Positions 1-5,333 are shown, numbered from the stretch's first letter. The stretch is 6,111 bases of DNA from Deltaproteobacteria bacterium (GCA_004356685.1 SMWS01000003.1:1-6111); one strand, 5' to 3'. Program-made: numbers and translations. The notes: generated by a model not told the origin, from the sequence alone.

Positions 1-196
1 TCTCCTTGTTAAGCTTAACGTCTGGGAGTTCCAGATTTAGCGGCTTTCTTGATTCGACATATTTGAGTACATCGTCTCTGTCGGGTATTGGAGAATGATA
101 ATGGCCCGCAAGAAATACTCCTTGTTTCTTTATCATCTGATGAAGATTCCGAATATATGGTACTTTTTCTAGAAAGTGTTTAATCAATCGTTTCAT
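1..196 (-). CDS. Probable SAM-dependent methyltransferase, N-terminal fragment (partial)
   Basis: The reading frame is open from an ATG at 196 to the left edge, giving 65 residues that begin MKRLIKHFLEKVPYIRNLH. A good Shine-Dalgarno (AAAAAGGAAA) lies 4-5 nt upstream of the ATG, which fixes the start. The visible part has a basic amphipathic N-terminus and then the motif G-H-Y-H-S-P-I-P-D at residues 31-39, followed by an acidic/aliphatic stretch. From memory, a G-H-[FY]-[YH]-S-P-[IV]-P-x block near the N-terminus is typical of a family of bacterial class I SAM-dependent methyltransferases found in glycan or small-molecule modification loci. The SAM-binding motifs would lie outside the window, so the function is an inference from one motif. 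It is transcribed divergently from the TPR gene. Without the rest of the protein a glycosyltransferase-associated or hypothetical protein cannot be excluded. Confidence 0.6.
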   Translation of the reverse strand, partial: MKRLIKHFLEKVPYIRNLHQMIKKQGVFLAGHYHSPIPDRDDVLKYVESRKPLNLELPDVKLNKE

Positions 197-428
197 ATCG
201 TTTCCTTTTTGAAGGGCTAACATTCATTCTTATGCTGATGCATACTTTTAATAATTTCATTTAAAAAATAATAAATACCTAATACAACTCTAATATTTTT
301 GAATTTAAATATAAATAAGCATGATAAAATCTAGTTTGGTATAGCTATAAAACTACGCTTAAAAATAAACTTTATTTTTTTAACCGTCTGTCATTATCGC
401 TTGTTTTTGATACTATAACATATATATC
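197..428. other. AT-rich divergent intergenic region
   Basis: This 232-bp spacer lies between the methyltransferase gene (-) and the TPR gene (+). It is very rich in A+T with long T and A runs and no open frame of note. It must hold promoters for both genes, but apart from a TATAAC -10-like hexamer at 414-419 none is convincing. No hairpin terminator or RNA gene is apparent. Confidence 0.6.
414..419 (+). promoter_or_regulatory. Possible -10 hexamer of the TPR gene
   Basis: TATAAC (5/6 to the sigma70 -10) ends 9 bp before the ATG at 429. No convincing -35 lies 16-18 bp upstream, so this is weak. If used, transcription would begin about at the start codon, which fits the absence of a Shine-Dalgarno. 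Confidence 0.25.
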
Positions 429-1358
429 ATGAACGATTATATAGAATGTCCTGAGTGTAAGTGTCACGTGAGCTGCGATAAGGAAGTATGTACCTGGTGT
501 TCTGCATCATTAAAAACCCAAGGGGCAGATAGACAATTCAGCTTGGGACGGAGTAAATTTTACTCCAAAGAATACGAGGCGGCCTTGGTGTCGTTTGAAA
601 AGGCTACAGAGCTTAACCCACATCATCACTATGCATGGACAGCAAAGGCAACTACATTGAAACAATTAGGCAAAGAAGAAGATATTTCAGACAATTTAAA
701 TCGTATGCAGGATATAAATGTAAAATATTCTTCTGTCTGGTATGACATGGGTAAGTATTTATATAAAATTGAACATCACGGTGAATCGGTATCAGCTTTG
801 ATGCAGACAATTGAGAAAGAACCTAACCATCCAAAGGCATGGGCTTTATTGGTAGATGCATTTGGTAAAACAGCCAATAATAAAAAAATCAAAGATATCT
901 TCTCAAGAGCGCTCGATCAGAATTCTTCAAACGCGGCTCTTTGGTACAACCTCGGACGCTCTTTATTGGAGTTGGAAAAATACCATATGGCATTAACTGC
1001 TTTTGACAAATCAATTGACCTCGATCCAGATCATCCCAAAATTTGGGGATTGATGGTAAACACTTTAAGCAAATCGGGGAAATCCGATATGGTTGATGAA
1101 TATGTCCGAAAGGTTTTGGAAAAGAAACCAAAGAAACCTTACACCTGGAGCACATTTGCTGAGGCTCTTGAGCGTTTAGGTTTATATGAAAGGGCACTTG
1201 AGGTTTATGAAGGGGGTATGGAAATATTTAATGAAGAAAAAACTTTTTTTGTAGGAAGAGGTCAGGTTCTAACAAAATTAGGTAAGTATGAGGCAGCTAT
1301 AGTGGATATTGAAAGGGCAATCGAGATGGGGTTAAATAGGTTAAATAGGGTTAAATAG
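429..1358 (+). CDS. Zinc-ribbon tetratricopeptide (TPR) repeat protein
   Basis: This 309-residue cytoplasmic protein has no signal peptide or membrane segment. Residues 7-24 hold two CxxC knuckles (C7/C10 and C21/C24), a small zinc ribbon. From about residue 36 to the end is a chain of eight 34-residue TPR-like repeats. Tryptophans fall at 70, 104, 138, 172, 206 and 240, exactly 34 apart. Canonical TPR features (LG...Y..AL..F.KA..L.P) are clear around 39-64, 175-200 and 250-265. Repeats pair into a 68-residue unit: WYDMG at 104 matches WYNLG at 172, and NHPKAW at 133 matches DHPKIW at 201. TPR arrays are protein-docking scaffolds; the partner is unknown. The ATG at 429 is the only start, since an in-frame TGA lies at 408, and it has no Shine-Dalgarno. 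The C-terminus (LNRLNRVK) is encoded by a tandem repeat and the edge of an inserted element, so the native tail was probably lost. Confidence 0.85.
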   Translation: MNDYIECPECKCHVSCDKEVCTWCSASLKTQGADRQFSLGRSKFYSKEYEAALVSFEKATELNPHHHYAWTAKATTLKQLGKEEDISDNLNRMQDINVKYSSVWYDMGKYLYKIEHHGESVSALMQTIEKEPNHPKAWALLVDAFGKTANNKKIKDIFSRALDQNSSNAALWYNLGRSLLELEKYHMALTAFDKSIDLDPDHPKIWGLMVNTLSKSGKSDMVDEYVRKVLEKKPKKPYTWSTFAEALERLGLYERALEVYEGGMEIFNEEKTFFVGRGQVLTKLGKYEAAIVDIERAIEMGLNRLNRVK

Positions 1359-1360
1359 GG
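1331..1360 (+). repeat. Three tandem copies of a 10-bp unit (TTAAATAGG)
   Basis: GTTAAATAGG, TTAAATAGGG and TTAAATAGGG follow one another without a gap. The array encodes the last residues of the TPR protein (LNRLNRVK) and its TAG stop, and it runs into the left hairpin of the adjacent element. It may be a target or end sequence duplicated on insertion, or slippage at the junction. Confidence 0.75.
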
Positions 1361-1549
1361 ACAGACACTATTTATAGAAAGATTTTCTAATCTGTTACCG
1401 AGCAAACTTTTGGAACGTTTCTTCTTTGATTGTTTTATTTTATTATCTACTGTTTTTAGAGTTTCTTTGCTCAATGCAGGTTCATAATTTTTCATACAGT
1501 ATATATTATATTTCAAATAATTATTTAAATCCAGCACTAATAATTCCAT
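1353..1549 (-). pseudogene. Short lysine-rich frame inside the paired-hairpin element, possible transposase tail
   Basis: A minus-strand frame open from ATG 1549 (second ATG at 1495) crosses the element and reads out through its left hairpin as N-S-V-C-P-Y-L. The middle is strongly basic (KQSKKKRSK), as transposase tails often are. There is no Shine-Dalgarno at either ATG and no recognisable domain. Past the hairpin the frame continues to 1262 only as antisense of the TPR gene. I do not recognise it. It may be a degraded transposase C-terminus or chance; its only support is its position inside the element. Confidence 0.2.
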
Positions 1550-1607
1550 TAAGATTTAAATATGGATAATAGCATTAAGTGCAACAAATAGTATCTGTTC
1601 ACTATTT
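1353..1607. mobile_element. Remnant small element bounded by two related hairpins (RAYT/IS200-like ends or REPIN-like)
   Basis: The left end (1353-1373) is a hairpin with arms AAATAG / CTATTT and loop GGACAGACA. The right end (1586-1607) is a hairpin with arms AAATAGT / ACTATTT and loop ATCTGTTC. Read on the minus strand, the right end gives AAATAGT-GAACAGAT-ACTATTT, closely matching the left end on the plus strand, so the two are inverted copies of one palindromic motif about 255 bp apart. From memory, a GGGACAGACAC-type sequence is common at the ends of REP-associated tyrosine transposase (RAYT, IS200-like) elements. Between the ends lies only a short lysine-rich minus-strand frame with no Y1 HUH motif visible, so the element would be non-autonomous or decayed. 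The left end supplies the stop codon of the TPR gene. The paired hairpins are seen directly; the RAYT assignment is inferred. Confidence 0.5.
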
Positions 1608-1611
1608 ATTA

Positions 1612-1663
1612 GATAGACTCAGTACGTTTGGTTTAAAATATTTTACTTGAGATTGCTTCGTCA
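1612..1663 (+). repeat. Direct repeat copy 1 (left flank of higBA)
   Basis: This begins GATAGACTCAGTACG, continues TTTGGTTTAA and ends TTGAGATTGCTTCGTCA. A second copy lies at 2657-2704 in the same orientation, with two substitutions and one 4-bp gap over about 50 bp. CTCAGTAC at 1618-1625 also pairs with GTACTGAG at 1672-1679, so the repeat can fold with the sequence that follows. Confidence 0.85.
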
Positions 1664-1746
1664 TGGAGCTTGTACTGAGTTTTATCGAAGTATTAATCGC
1701 AATGACGCATTGTTTGTCATAGCGAGTGCAAGAGCGGCTATCTCAA
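1647..1746. repeat. MITE-like intergenic repeat with terminal inverted repeats
   Basis: About 100 bp runs from TTGAGATTGC (1647-1656) to its near-perfect inverse GCTATCTCAA (1737-1746, 9/10). Internal inverted pairs are CGCAATGACG (1698-1707) against TGTCATAGCG (1715-1724, 8/10). The whole can fold into a long hairpin. The pattern GAGATTGCTTCGTC ... CGCAATGACG ... its inverse is familiar from dispersed intergenic palindromic repeats of many environmental bacteria. It ends 36 bp past the higA stop, so it may also act as a terminator for the higBA transcript. Confidence 0.65.
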
Positions 1747-1782
1747 AAGATTACTTTATTTTCTTTATAAATAACCGAAGAG

Positions 1783-2133
1783 TTAGGAGATCAAAGATTC
1801 TGCGGGGATTTTTAGTTCCTTATTCAAAGCCTTTATCATTTTAACAGTAAGATTTCTTTTTTTATTTAATACCTCACTAACTCTGTTTCTGCCTCCAAAT
1901 ATAGGGACTAGATCTATATTCTTTAAGCCCATTTGCTCCATTCTGAACTTAATTGCTTCAATAGGATCGGGAGGAAGTATTTCATAATGATTCTGTTCAT
2001 AAGCTTCAACCAATATTATTAATATATCAAGCTCATCTCCTTCAGGAGTATCCAGATTTGAACCCCAGAGTTCATCTATTCTTGCTAGAGCTAATTTATA
2101 TTTATTTTTTGTTTTTATAGGTTTTATATTCAT
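1783..2133 (-). CDS. higA: HigA-type antitoxin, helix-turn-helix protein
   Basis: This 116-residue antitoxin of the COG5499/YgjM-like type neutralises the co-encoded HigB ribonuclease and represses its own operon. The N-terminal half (residues 12-55) holds the family signature: A-L-A-R-I-D-E-L-W, then T-P-E-G-D-E-L-D-I-L, then Y-E-x-x-H-Y-x-I-x-P-P-D-P-I-E-A-I. The C-terminal half (about 59-115) is an HTH: E-Q-M-G-L-K-N-I-D-L, then the recognition region G-G-R-N-R-V-S-E-V-L-N-x-K-R-x-L-T, then I-P-A-E-S-L-I. The ATG at 2133 follows the toxin stop TAG directly (TAGATG). A GAGGA Shine-Dalgarno inside the toxin's last codons sits about 8 nt upstream, so translation is probably coupled. Length is normal and the frame intact. 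The likely DNA target is the palindrome at 2445-2459. Confidence 0.92.
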   Translation of the reverse strand: MNIKPIKTKNKYKLALARIDELWGSNLDTPEGDELDILIILVEAYEQNHYEILPPDPIEAIKFRMEQMGLKNIDLVPIFGGRNRVSEVLNKKRNLTVKMIKALNKELKIPAESLIS

Positions 2134-2433
2134 CTAAATTTCCTCGGCATTAATTTTATCATACTGCTTATGAGTACCAATAAATCTTATATAAACAATC
2201 TTAAATTCATATCTTAAGGAAACTACCAGTCTGTATTCATTACCTTTAATATTGAAAACAACCCTGTTGTTAGAGATTATACTGGCATTTCTGTATTGTT
2301 TCTTTATATCGTCAGGATTACTCCACTTAGCGTTTTTTGCTTCAGCATACCATGCTCTTAATGACTGCTCAGAATCTTTAAATCTGGAATCACTCCAAAA
2401 TACTTTTAACTTTTTTATGGAGATAATTCTCAT
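2134..2433 (-). CDS. higB: HigB-type toxin, ribosome-dependent mRNA endonuclease family
   Basis: This 99-residue toxin belongs to the HigB/YgjN family (PF09907, RelE-like fold). Characterised members cleave mRNA during translation in the cytoplasm. Visible signature: M-R-I-I-S-x-K-K-L near the N-terminus, S-L-R-A-W-Y-x-E-A at 24-32, W-S-N-P-D-D-I-K at 37-44, N-R-V-V-F-N-I-K-G-N-x-Y-R-L-V-V at 56-71, and Y-I-R-F-I-G-T-H-K-x-Y-D-K-I at 81-94. H88, Y91 and the N61/N65/R68 block are the most conserved residues, and all are present. The gene is intact and of family length. It is first in a toxin-first operon with higA, with no gap. The ATG at 2433 matches the family N-terminus. It has no Shine-Dalgarno, and the -10 box ends only 5 bp upstream, which suggests a leaderless transcript. 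Confidence 0.92.
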   Translation of the reverse strand: MRIISIKKLKVFWSDSRFKDSEQSLRAWYAEAKNAKWSNPDDIKKQYRNASIISNNRVVFNIKGNEYRLVVSLRYEFKIVYIRFIGTHKQYDKINAEEI

Positions 2434-2438
2434 GAGAT

Positions 2439-2467
2439 ATTATATTCCCAATATGGGAACATTTCAA
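2439..2467 (-). promoter_or_regulatory. higBA promoter
   Basis: On the minus strand, TTGAAA (2467-2462, 5/6 to the -35) is followed after exactly 17 bp by a perfect TATAAT (2444-2439). The expected transcription start, about 7 bp downstream, falls on the higB ATG (2433). The near-consensus boxes and spacing make this a strong promoter that would need repression. Confidence 0.8.
2445..2459. promoter_or_regulatory. Probable HigA operator palindrome in the promoter spacer
   Basis: TTCCCA-ATA-TGGGAA is a perfect 6-bp inverted repeat with a 3-bp centre. It fills the spacer between the -35 and -10 boxes of higBA, so a bound HigA dimer would block RNA polymerase. The palindrome and its position are seen; HigA as the binder is inferred from autoregulation in the family. 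Confidence 0.7.
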
Positions 2468-2648
2468 GAAATTTATTTTCTTAGTAAAAAAAACAGTTTC
2501 TTTATTAAAAAGTATTCATATTGATTAATAAAATATCTTAAATTATCTGTTCTTTGTTTATATAAAGAGCCAAAGATCGAGGCTATCTCATTGATTGACG
2601 TCTTGAGTCTGTCTAAGGGCTTACTGTATTTTGTAGTATAGCAAAACA

Positions 2649-2671
2649 CGTACTTCGATAGAATCAGTACG
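2649..2671. repeat. Short inverted repeat overlapping direct repeat copy 2
   Basis: CGTACT (2649-2654) pairs perfectly with AGTACG (2666-2671) around an 11-nt loop. In copy 1 the equivalent AGTAC pairs instead with GTACT farther downstream (1672-1679), so both copies are associated with hairpins formed from different partner arms. Confidence 0.5.
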
Positions 2672-2704
2672 TTTGGTTTAATTTTATTTGAGATTGCTTC
2701 GTCA
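2657..2704 (+). repeat. Direct repeat copy 2 (right flank of higBA)
   Basis: This begins GATAGAATCAGTACG, continues TTTGGTTTAA and ends TTGAGATTGCTTCGTCA, the same order and strand as copy 1 at 1612-1663. After GTCA the two copies diverge: here the following sequence is unrelated and leads to the end of recQ. The copies lie outside higA and higB respectively. Confidence 0.85.
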
Positions 2705-2768
2705 ACTATGATCTAATACGGGAATCCGCCTGCTGTATACAGCCAAACTTTTTATGTAACCAATCCGG

Positions 2769-4958
2769 TCATGGGTTCGAAACGCCAAATTCGCAAAGAT
2801 AATAAAACCGAACAATTTGCAATTCATCATAACTGACATCTTCGTCGCATGAGTCGTAAACCGGTTTGAGATACTCGCAACCTATTTTCTCAAAGCAAGA
2901 TATGACTTGCTTCTGCTGTTCAGTAGAAATTTTGCACAAGCTCAGTATTTCAGTTGCTCTTTTTTGCCGTATCGCGTTTCCTTCCATGAAATATTTGTGC
3001 AAATGATTGAGAACCGTGCTCTGCTTGATCCTTTTGGCTTTTATCAACTCAGCAATGGATTGCCCGGCATTGAATGCCTCACCAATAACGACGTGCCGTG
3101 GCTTTATGGCCATGGATGTGGTACGGCGCCGAACGACCGGCCTGCTGAAATCGGCTCGTTCATCGATCCCCTTACGTAGGCAGTAGCCAGTGATGTCGCT
3201 CAATAAGCGCAGGCCGTATGTTTGCAGCTTCTTCTGGCCGACGCCGTAAATGCTCAGCAGGCTCTCCTTTGACTGTGGGAAATGGATTGCCATCTCAATC
3301 AATGTCCGGTCGGAAAACACAACATAAGGCGGTACGTTGTCGCGGTCGGCAAGTTCCTTGCGCCTTTTCCTGAGAAGATCGAACAGCTCTTGGTCATACT
3401 CGGTCTCCTTTGCATGCTTAACAAGTTTAGGCTTTTCCTGTTCAACTTTTCCCAACACCTTTTGGTTACCCTTTAAAACAAGATAAGCTTTTTCGGTCAG
3501 TTTCAGGCTGCCGTGCTGTGGGTCTTGCTGCAGCAACTCTTTTTGCACAAATTGCCGTCCGAGGTGCAGCCACTGCTTTTTCGAGTAGTCCTTGCCGATG
3601 CCGTACGTTGAGAGCTTCTCATGATTGAAACTAAAGACTTTCTGGTTTTCTGAGCCGCGCAAGACATCAGCGATGTGATTGCCGCCAAAAAGTTGCCCGG
3701 TGCGCTTAACACAGGAAAGAAACATCTGAGCCGGGACAGTAATATCCGCCAGTTCTCTCTCTCCCGCCAGACAGTTGTCGCACATACCGCAATTTTCTTT
3801 AGTATAGCTTTCCCCGAAGTACTTGAGAAGCGGAATACGCCTGCAATCGTCACACTCAGCAAGCTGCAGCAGGGCGTTTAGGTGAATGTTTGCGATCCGG
3901 CGTTCAGTGTCTTCCTTTTGGTTGATGAAATAGCGGATTTTCTGAATGTCGCCATAGCTGAACAGAAGGAGACATTCAGAGCGAAGGCCATCCCGACCGG
4001 CGCGACCAATTTCCTGGTAGTAGCCTTCAATATTTTTCGGCAGATCAAAATGAACCACGAAACGCACATTCGGTTTGTTGATTCCCATTCCAAAGGCGAT
4101 AGTGGCAACGATGATCTGCACATCGTCGCGGATAAACAGTTCCTGGTTCTGCTTGCGGTCGAGGTCCGAGAGGCCCGCATGATAGGGTCTTACCGAAAAC
4201 CCACGCGCTGTGAGATCCTCTGTAAGCTCTTCCACCTGACGGCGTGAGAAACAGTAGATGATACCGGACTTATCGGAATATTCCTGTAGAAACTCAACTA
4301 CCTGGGTAACCGGATCATGCTTCGGAATGATGCGCAAAAACAAGTTCCCACGATCAAAACTGGCCGTAAACTCGCTTGCCGCGTCAAAGCCGAGACTGTC
4401 CTTGATATCCTGCCTGACTCTTGGCGTGGCGGTTGCTGTCAGAGCAATGCAGACAGCATCGCTGAACCGTCTCCGCACCTCGATGAGTTGCCGGTACTGG
4501 GGTCTGAAATCGTGTCCCCACTCCGAAATGCAGTGTGCTTCGTCGATGGTCAGGCAGTCGATTTTCTGAGAAGTGAGCAAATCGATCATACCGGGAGTAA
4601 GCAGCGTTTCCGGCGCAACATACAGGAGCTTTACTTGTCCGGAGCGGACAGACTCTACGTTTTTTTGGTACTCCTTTGGAGGAAGCGAACTGTTTAGATA
4701 GACTGCGGGCACACCCACGGCACTAAGCTGCTCGACCTGATCTTTCATAAGCGAAATAAGCGGAGATACCACAACCGAAAGTCCGTCAAAAATCAACCCG
4801 GGTATCTGGTAGCAGAGTGACTTGCCGCCGCCGGTGGGCATGATCACGAGTGTGTCGCGCTTGCTGAGCAAGTTTGCAATGATTTCTGCCTGCAGCGGTC
4901 GGAAGGTCTCGTAGCCAAAGACTGTTTTGAGAACTTCTTGTGCGCGTTTGTCTATCAT
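2769..4958 (-). CDS. recQ: ATP-dependent DNA helicase RecQ
   Basis: This 729-residue 3'-to-5' DNA helicase acts in recombination and replication-fork repair. Domains in order: helicase core with F-R-P-L-Q (19-23, Q-motif region), Walker A PTGGGKS (41-47, K46), DEAH (139-142), TATATP (174-179), Y-C-F-S-R (235-239), A-T-I-A-F-G-M-G-I-N (285-294) and Q-E-I-G-R-A-G-R-D-G (315-324). The zinc site is C372, C390, C393, C396, with an extra C369 nearby. An RQC winged helix spans about 405-497 and an HRDC domain about 520-597 (ending with I-Y-G-V-G-Q-K-K-L). A further C-terminal HTH-like domain (about 620-700) has the A-G-Q-S-I-A-E-L..K-x-S-T-V-x-x-H-L pattern of the helicase HTH family. The E. coli protein is about 609 residues; the difference is mainly this extension. 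All catalytic residues are present. The start at 4958 has a strong AAGGAAGGA site about 8 nt upstream. Base composition is richer in G+C than its neighbours. It appears to be transcribed alone. Confidence 0.97.
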   Translation of the reverse strand: MIDKRAQEVLKTVFGYETFRPLQAEIIANLLSKRDTLVIMPTGGGKSLCYQIPGLIFDGLSVVVSPLISLMKDQVEQLSAVGVPAVYLNSSLPPKEYQKNVESVRSGQVKLLYVAPETLLTPGMIDLLTSQKIDCLTIDEAHCISEWGHDFRPQYRQLIEVRRRFSDAVCIALTATATPRVRQDIKDSLGFDAASEFTASFDRGNLFLRIIPKHDPVTQVVEFLQEYSDKSGIIYCFSRRQVEELTEDLTARGFSVRPYHAGLSDLDRKQNQELFIRDDVQIIVATIAFGMGINKPNVRFVVHFDLPKNIEGYYQEIGRAGRDGLRSECLLLFSYGDIQKIRYFINQKEDTERRIANIHLNALLQLAECDDCRRIPLLKYFGESYTKENCGMCDNCLAGERELADITVPAQMFLSCVKRTGQLFGGNHIADVLRGSENQKVFSFNHEKLSTYGIGKDYSKKQWLHLGRQFVQKELLQQDPQHGSLKLTEKAYLVLKGNQKVLGKVEQEKPKLVKHAKETEYDQELFDLLRKRRKELADRDNVPPYVVFSDRTLIEMAIHFPQSKESLLSIYGVGQKKLQTYGLRLLSDITGYCLRKGIDERADFSRPVVRRRTTSMAIKPRHVVIGEAFNAGQSIAELIKAKRIKQSTVLNHLHKYFMEGNAIRQKRATEILSLCKISTEQQKQVISCFEKIGCEYLKPVYDSCDEDVSYDELQIVRFYYLCEFGVSNP

Positions 4959-5102
4959 TCAAAATCCTTCCTTCGGAGAAATACCTTTGCCGTATGAATT
5001 AGGTGGGAATACGGTTCTAACAACAAACACATAAATGATCTAAAAATCAAGAATAAGATGAAAAATGTTGTAACAATTGAGTTATTGGTATCTAGCTTTT
5101 GG
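4959..5102. other. recQ upstream region
   Basis: This holds the recQ ribosome site (AAGGAAGGA on the minus strand, about 4966-4974) and an AT-rich stretch at about 5015-5100 that presumably contains the promoter. No -35/-10 pair of good quality could be picked, and no SOS-box-like palindrome is seen. Confidence 0.5.
4990..5014. repeat. Inverted repeat in the recQ leader
   Basis: CCGTAT (4990-4995) pairs perfectly with ATACGG (5009-5014) around a 13-nt loop. It lies 32-56 bp upstream of the recQ ATG. It could be a regulator site or an mRNA hairpin; with 6-bp arms it may also be chance. Confidence 0.35.
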
Positions 5103-5299
5103 CTATTGTAGATAGATTGGCAGAGTAACATATTTCTCCTCTGGCAGGGTGGTCAAATGTTAGTCTCTTCATTGAACAGGTTGGGATAGTTTGGACTGAG
5201 TGTAAATTCTTCCGGCGCCACTTTCTAAACTGCCTCTTCCTGCAGGGAGACAGTCGCTTCCACCAAGTCCTCTGCTTCGGACGGTATTGTAAGGCTTAA
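5103..5299 (-). pseudogene. Decayed C-terminal sorting domain (type IX secretion, NYPNPFNP type)
   Basis: Reading the minus strand from about 5299, one frame gives L-T-I-P-S-E-A-E-D-L-V, reaches a TAG (5227-5225), then continues P-E-E-F-T-L-S-P-N-Y-P-N-L-F-N-E-E-T-N-I before a TGA (5155-5153). A frame change at that point gives T-T-L-P-E-E-K-Y-V-T-L-P-I-Y-L-Q and a stop at 5105-5103. The known consensus of type A sorting (FlgD Ig-like) domains is P-x-x-F-x-L-x-x-N-Y-P-N-P-F-N-P-x-T-x-I, then Y-x-L-P-E-x-x-x-V-x-L-x-I-Y. The match runs through both pieces in the right order, so one in-frame stop and one frameshift have broken a former gene. Such domains sit at the C-terminus of secreted cell-surface proteins; the passenger domain is absent here. 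G+C is higher than in the adjoining antitoxin gene. Its upstream edge is lost at the promoter of the Phd-PIN module, and the pre-stop part is not independently recognisable. Confidence 0.6.
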
Positions 5300-5304
5300 A
5301 GTCC

Positions 5305-5333
5305 TTGACATGTACACCAACATGTAATTTAAT
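5305..5333 (+). promoter_or_regulatory. Promoter of the Phd-PIN toxin-antitoxin module
   Basis: A perfect TTGACA (5305-5310), a 17-bp spacer and TTTAAT (5328-5333, 5/6) form a strong sigma70-type promoter. The -10 box abuts an ATG at 5334, so transcription should start near 5340, three bases before the next in-frame ATG at 5343. This favours 5343 as the true start, on a nearly leaderless message. Confidence 0.8.

Larger units (their letters stand above)
2468..2768. other. Gene-free AT-rich spacer between higB and recQ ends
   Basis: These 301 bp lie upstream of higB and downstream of recQ. They hold direct repeat copy 2 (2657-2704), a fragment GGCTATCTCA at 2581-2590 resembling the right end of the 1647-1746 repeat, and a perfect 12-bp palindrome GCTGTATACAGC at 2732-2743. 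No open frame has a start, ribosome site or composition to suggest a gene. No clear recQ terminator with a T-tract on the minus strand is visible. Confidence 0.6.

Noticed and set aside
889..1197. A minus-strand 102-codon frame within the TPR gene
   Set aside because: It lies entirely antisense to a well-supported TPR coding frame and has no recognisable domain.
1331..1360. TTAAATAGGG array as a CRISPR or telomere-like array
   Set aside because: Units are contiguous with no spacers and only three copies, so it is neither a CRISPR array nor a functional terminal repeat.
1647..1844. A plus-strand 65-codon open frame starting with TTG
   Set aside because: It is a translation of the MITE-like repeat and then runs antisense into the end of higA. 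It has no ribosome site and no protein-like conservation pattern.
2252..2524. A plus-strand frame that looks membrane-like (LLLEIILAFLYCFFI)
   Set aside because: It is mostly antisense to higB; the hydrophobic run is the reverse complement of AT-rich toxin codons. No ribosome site is present.
2581..2698. GGCTATCTCA (2581) and TGAGATTGC (2690) as ends of a second MITE-like element
   Set aside because: They are inverse to each other but in the reverse order of the ends seen at 1647-1746, and the interior is unrelated, so a second full element is not supported.
2732..2743. Perfect palindrome GCTGTATACAGC as a recQ terminator
   Set aside because: The stem is only 4 bp if a loop is allowed, and on the recQ strand no T-tract follows it (the T run lies on the other side). 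It may be a protein site or chance.
2907..4697. Several open frames on both strands within recQ, up to 126 codons
   Set aside because: All overlap the full-length RecQ frame with intact motifs. Long shadow frames are expected from its higher G+C, and none has a plausible product.
4959..5060. recQ promoter from a TTGATT hexamer at 5045-5050 (-)
   Set aside because: No acceptable -10 lies at 16-18 bp, so the promoter could not be placed with confidence.
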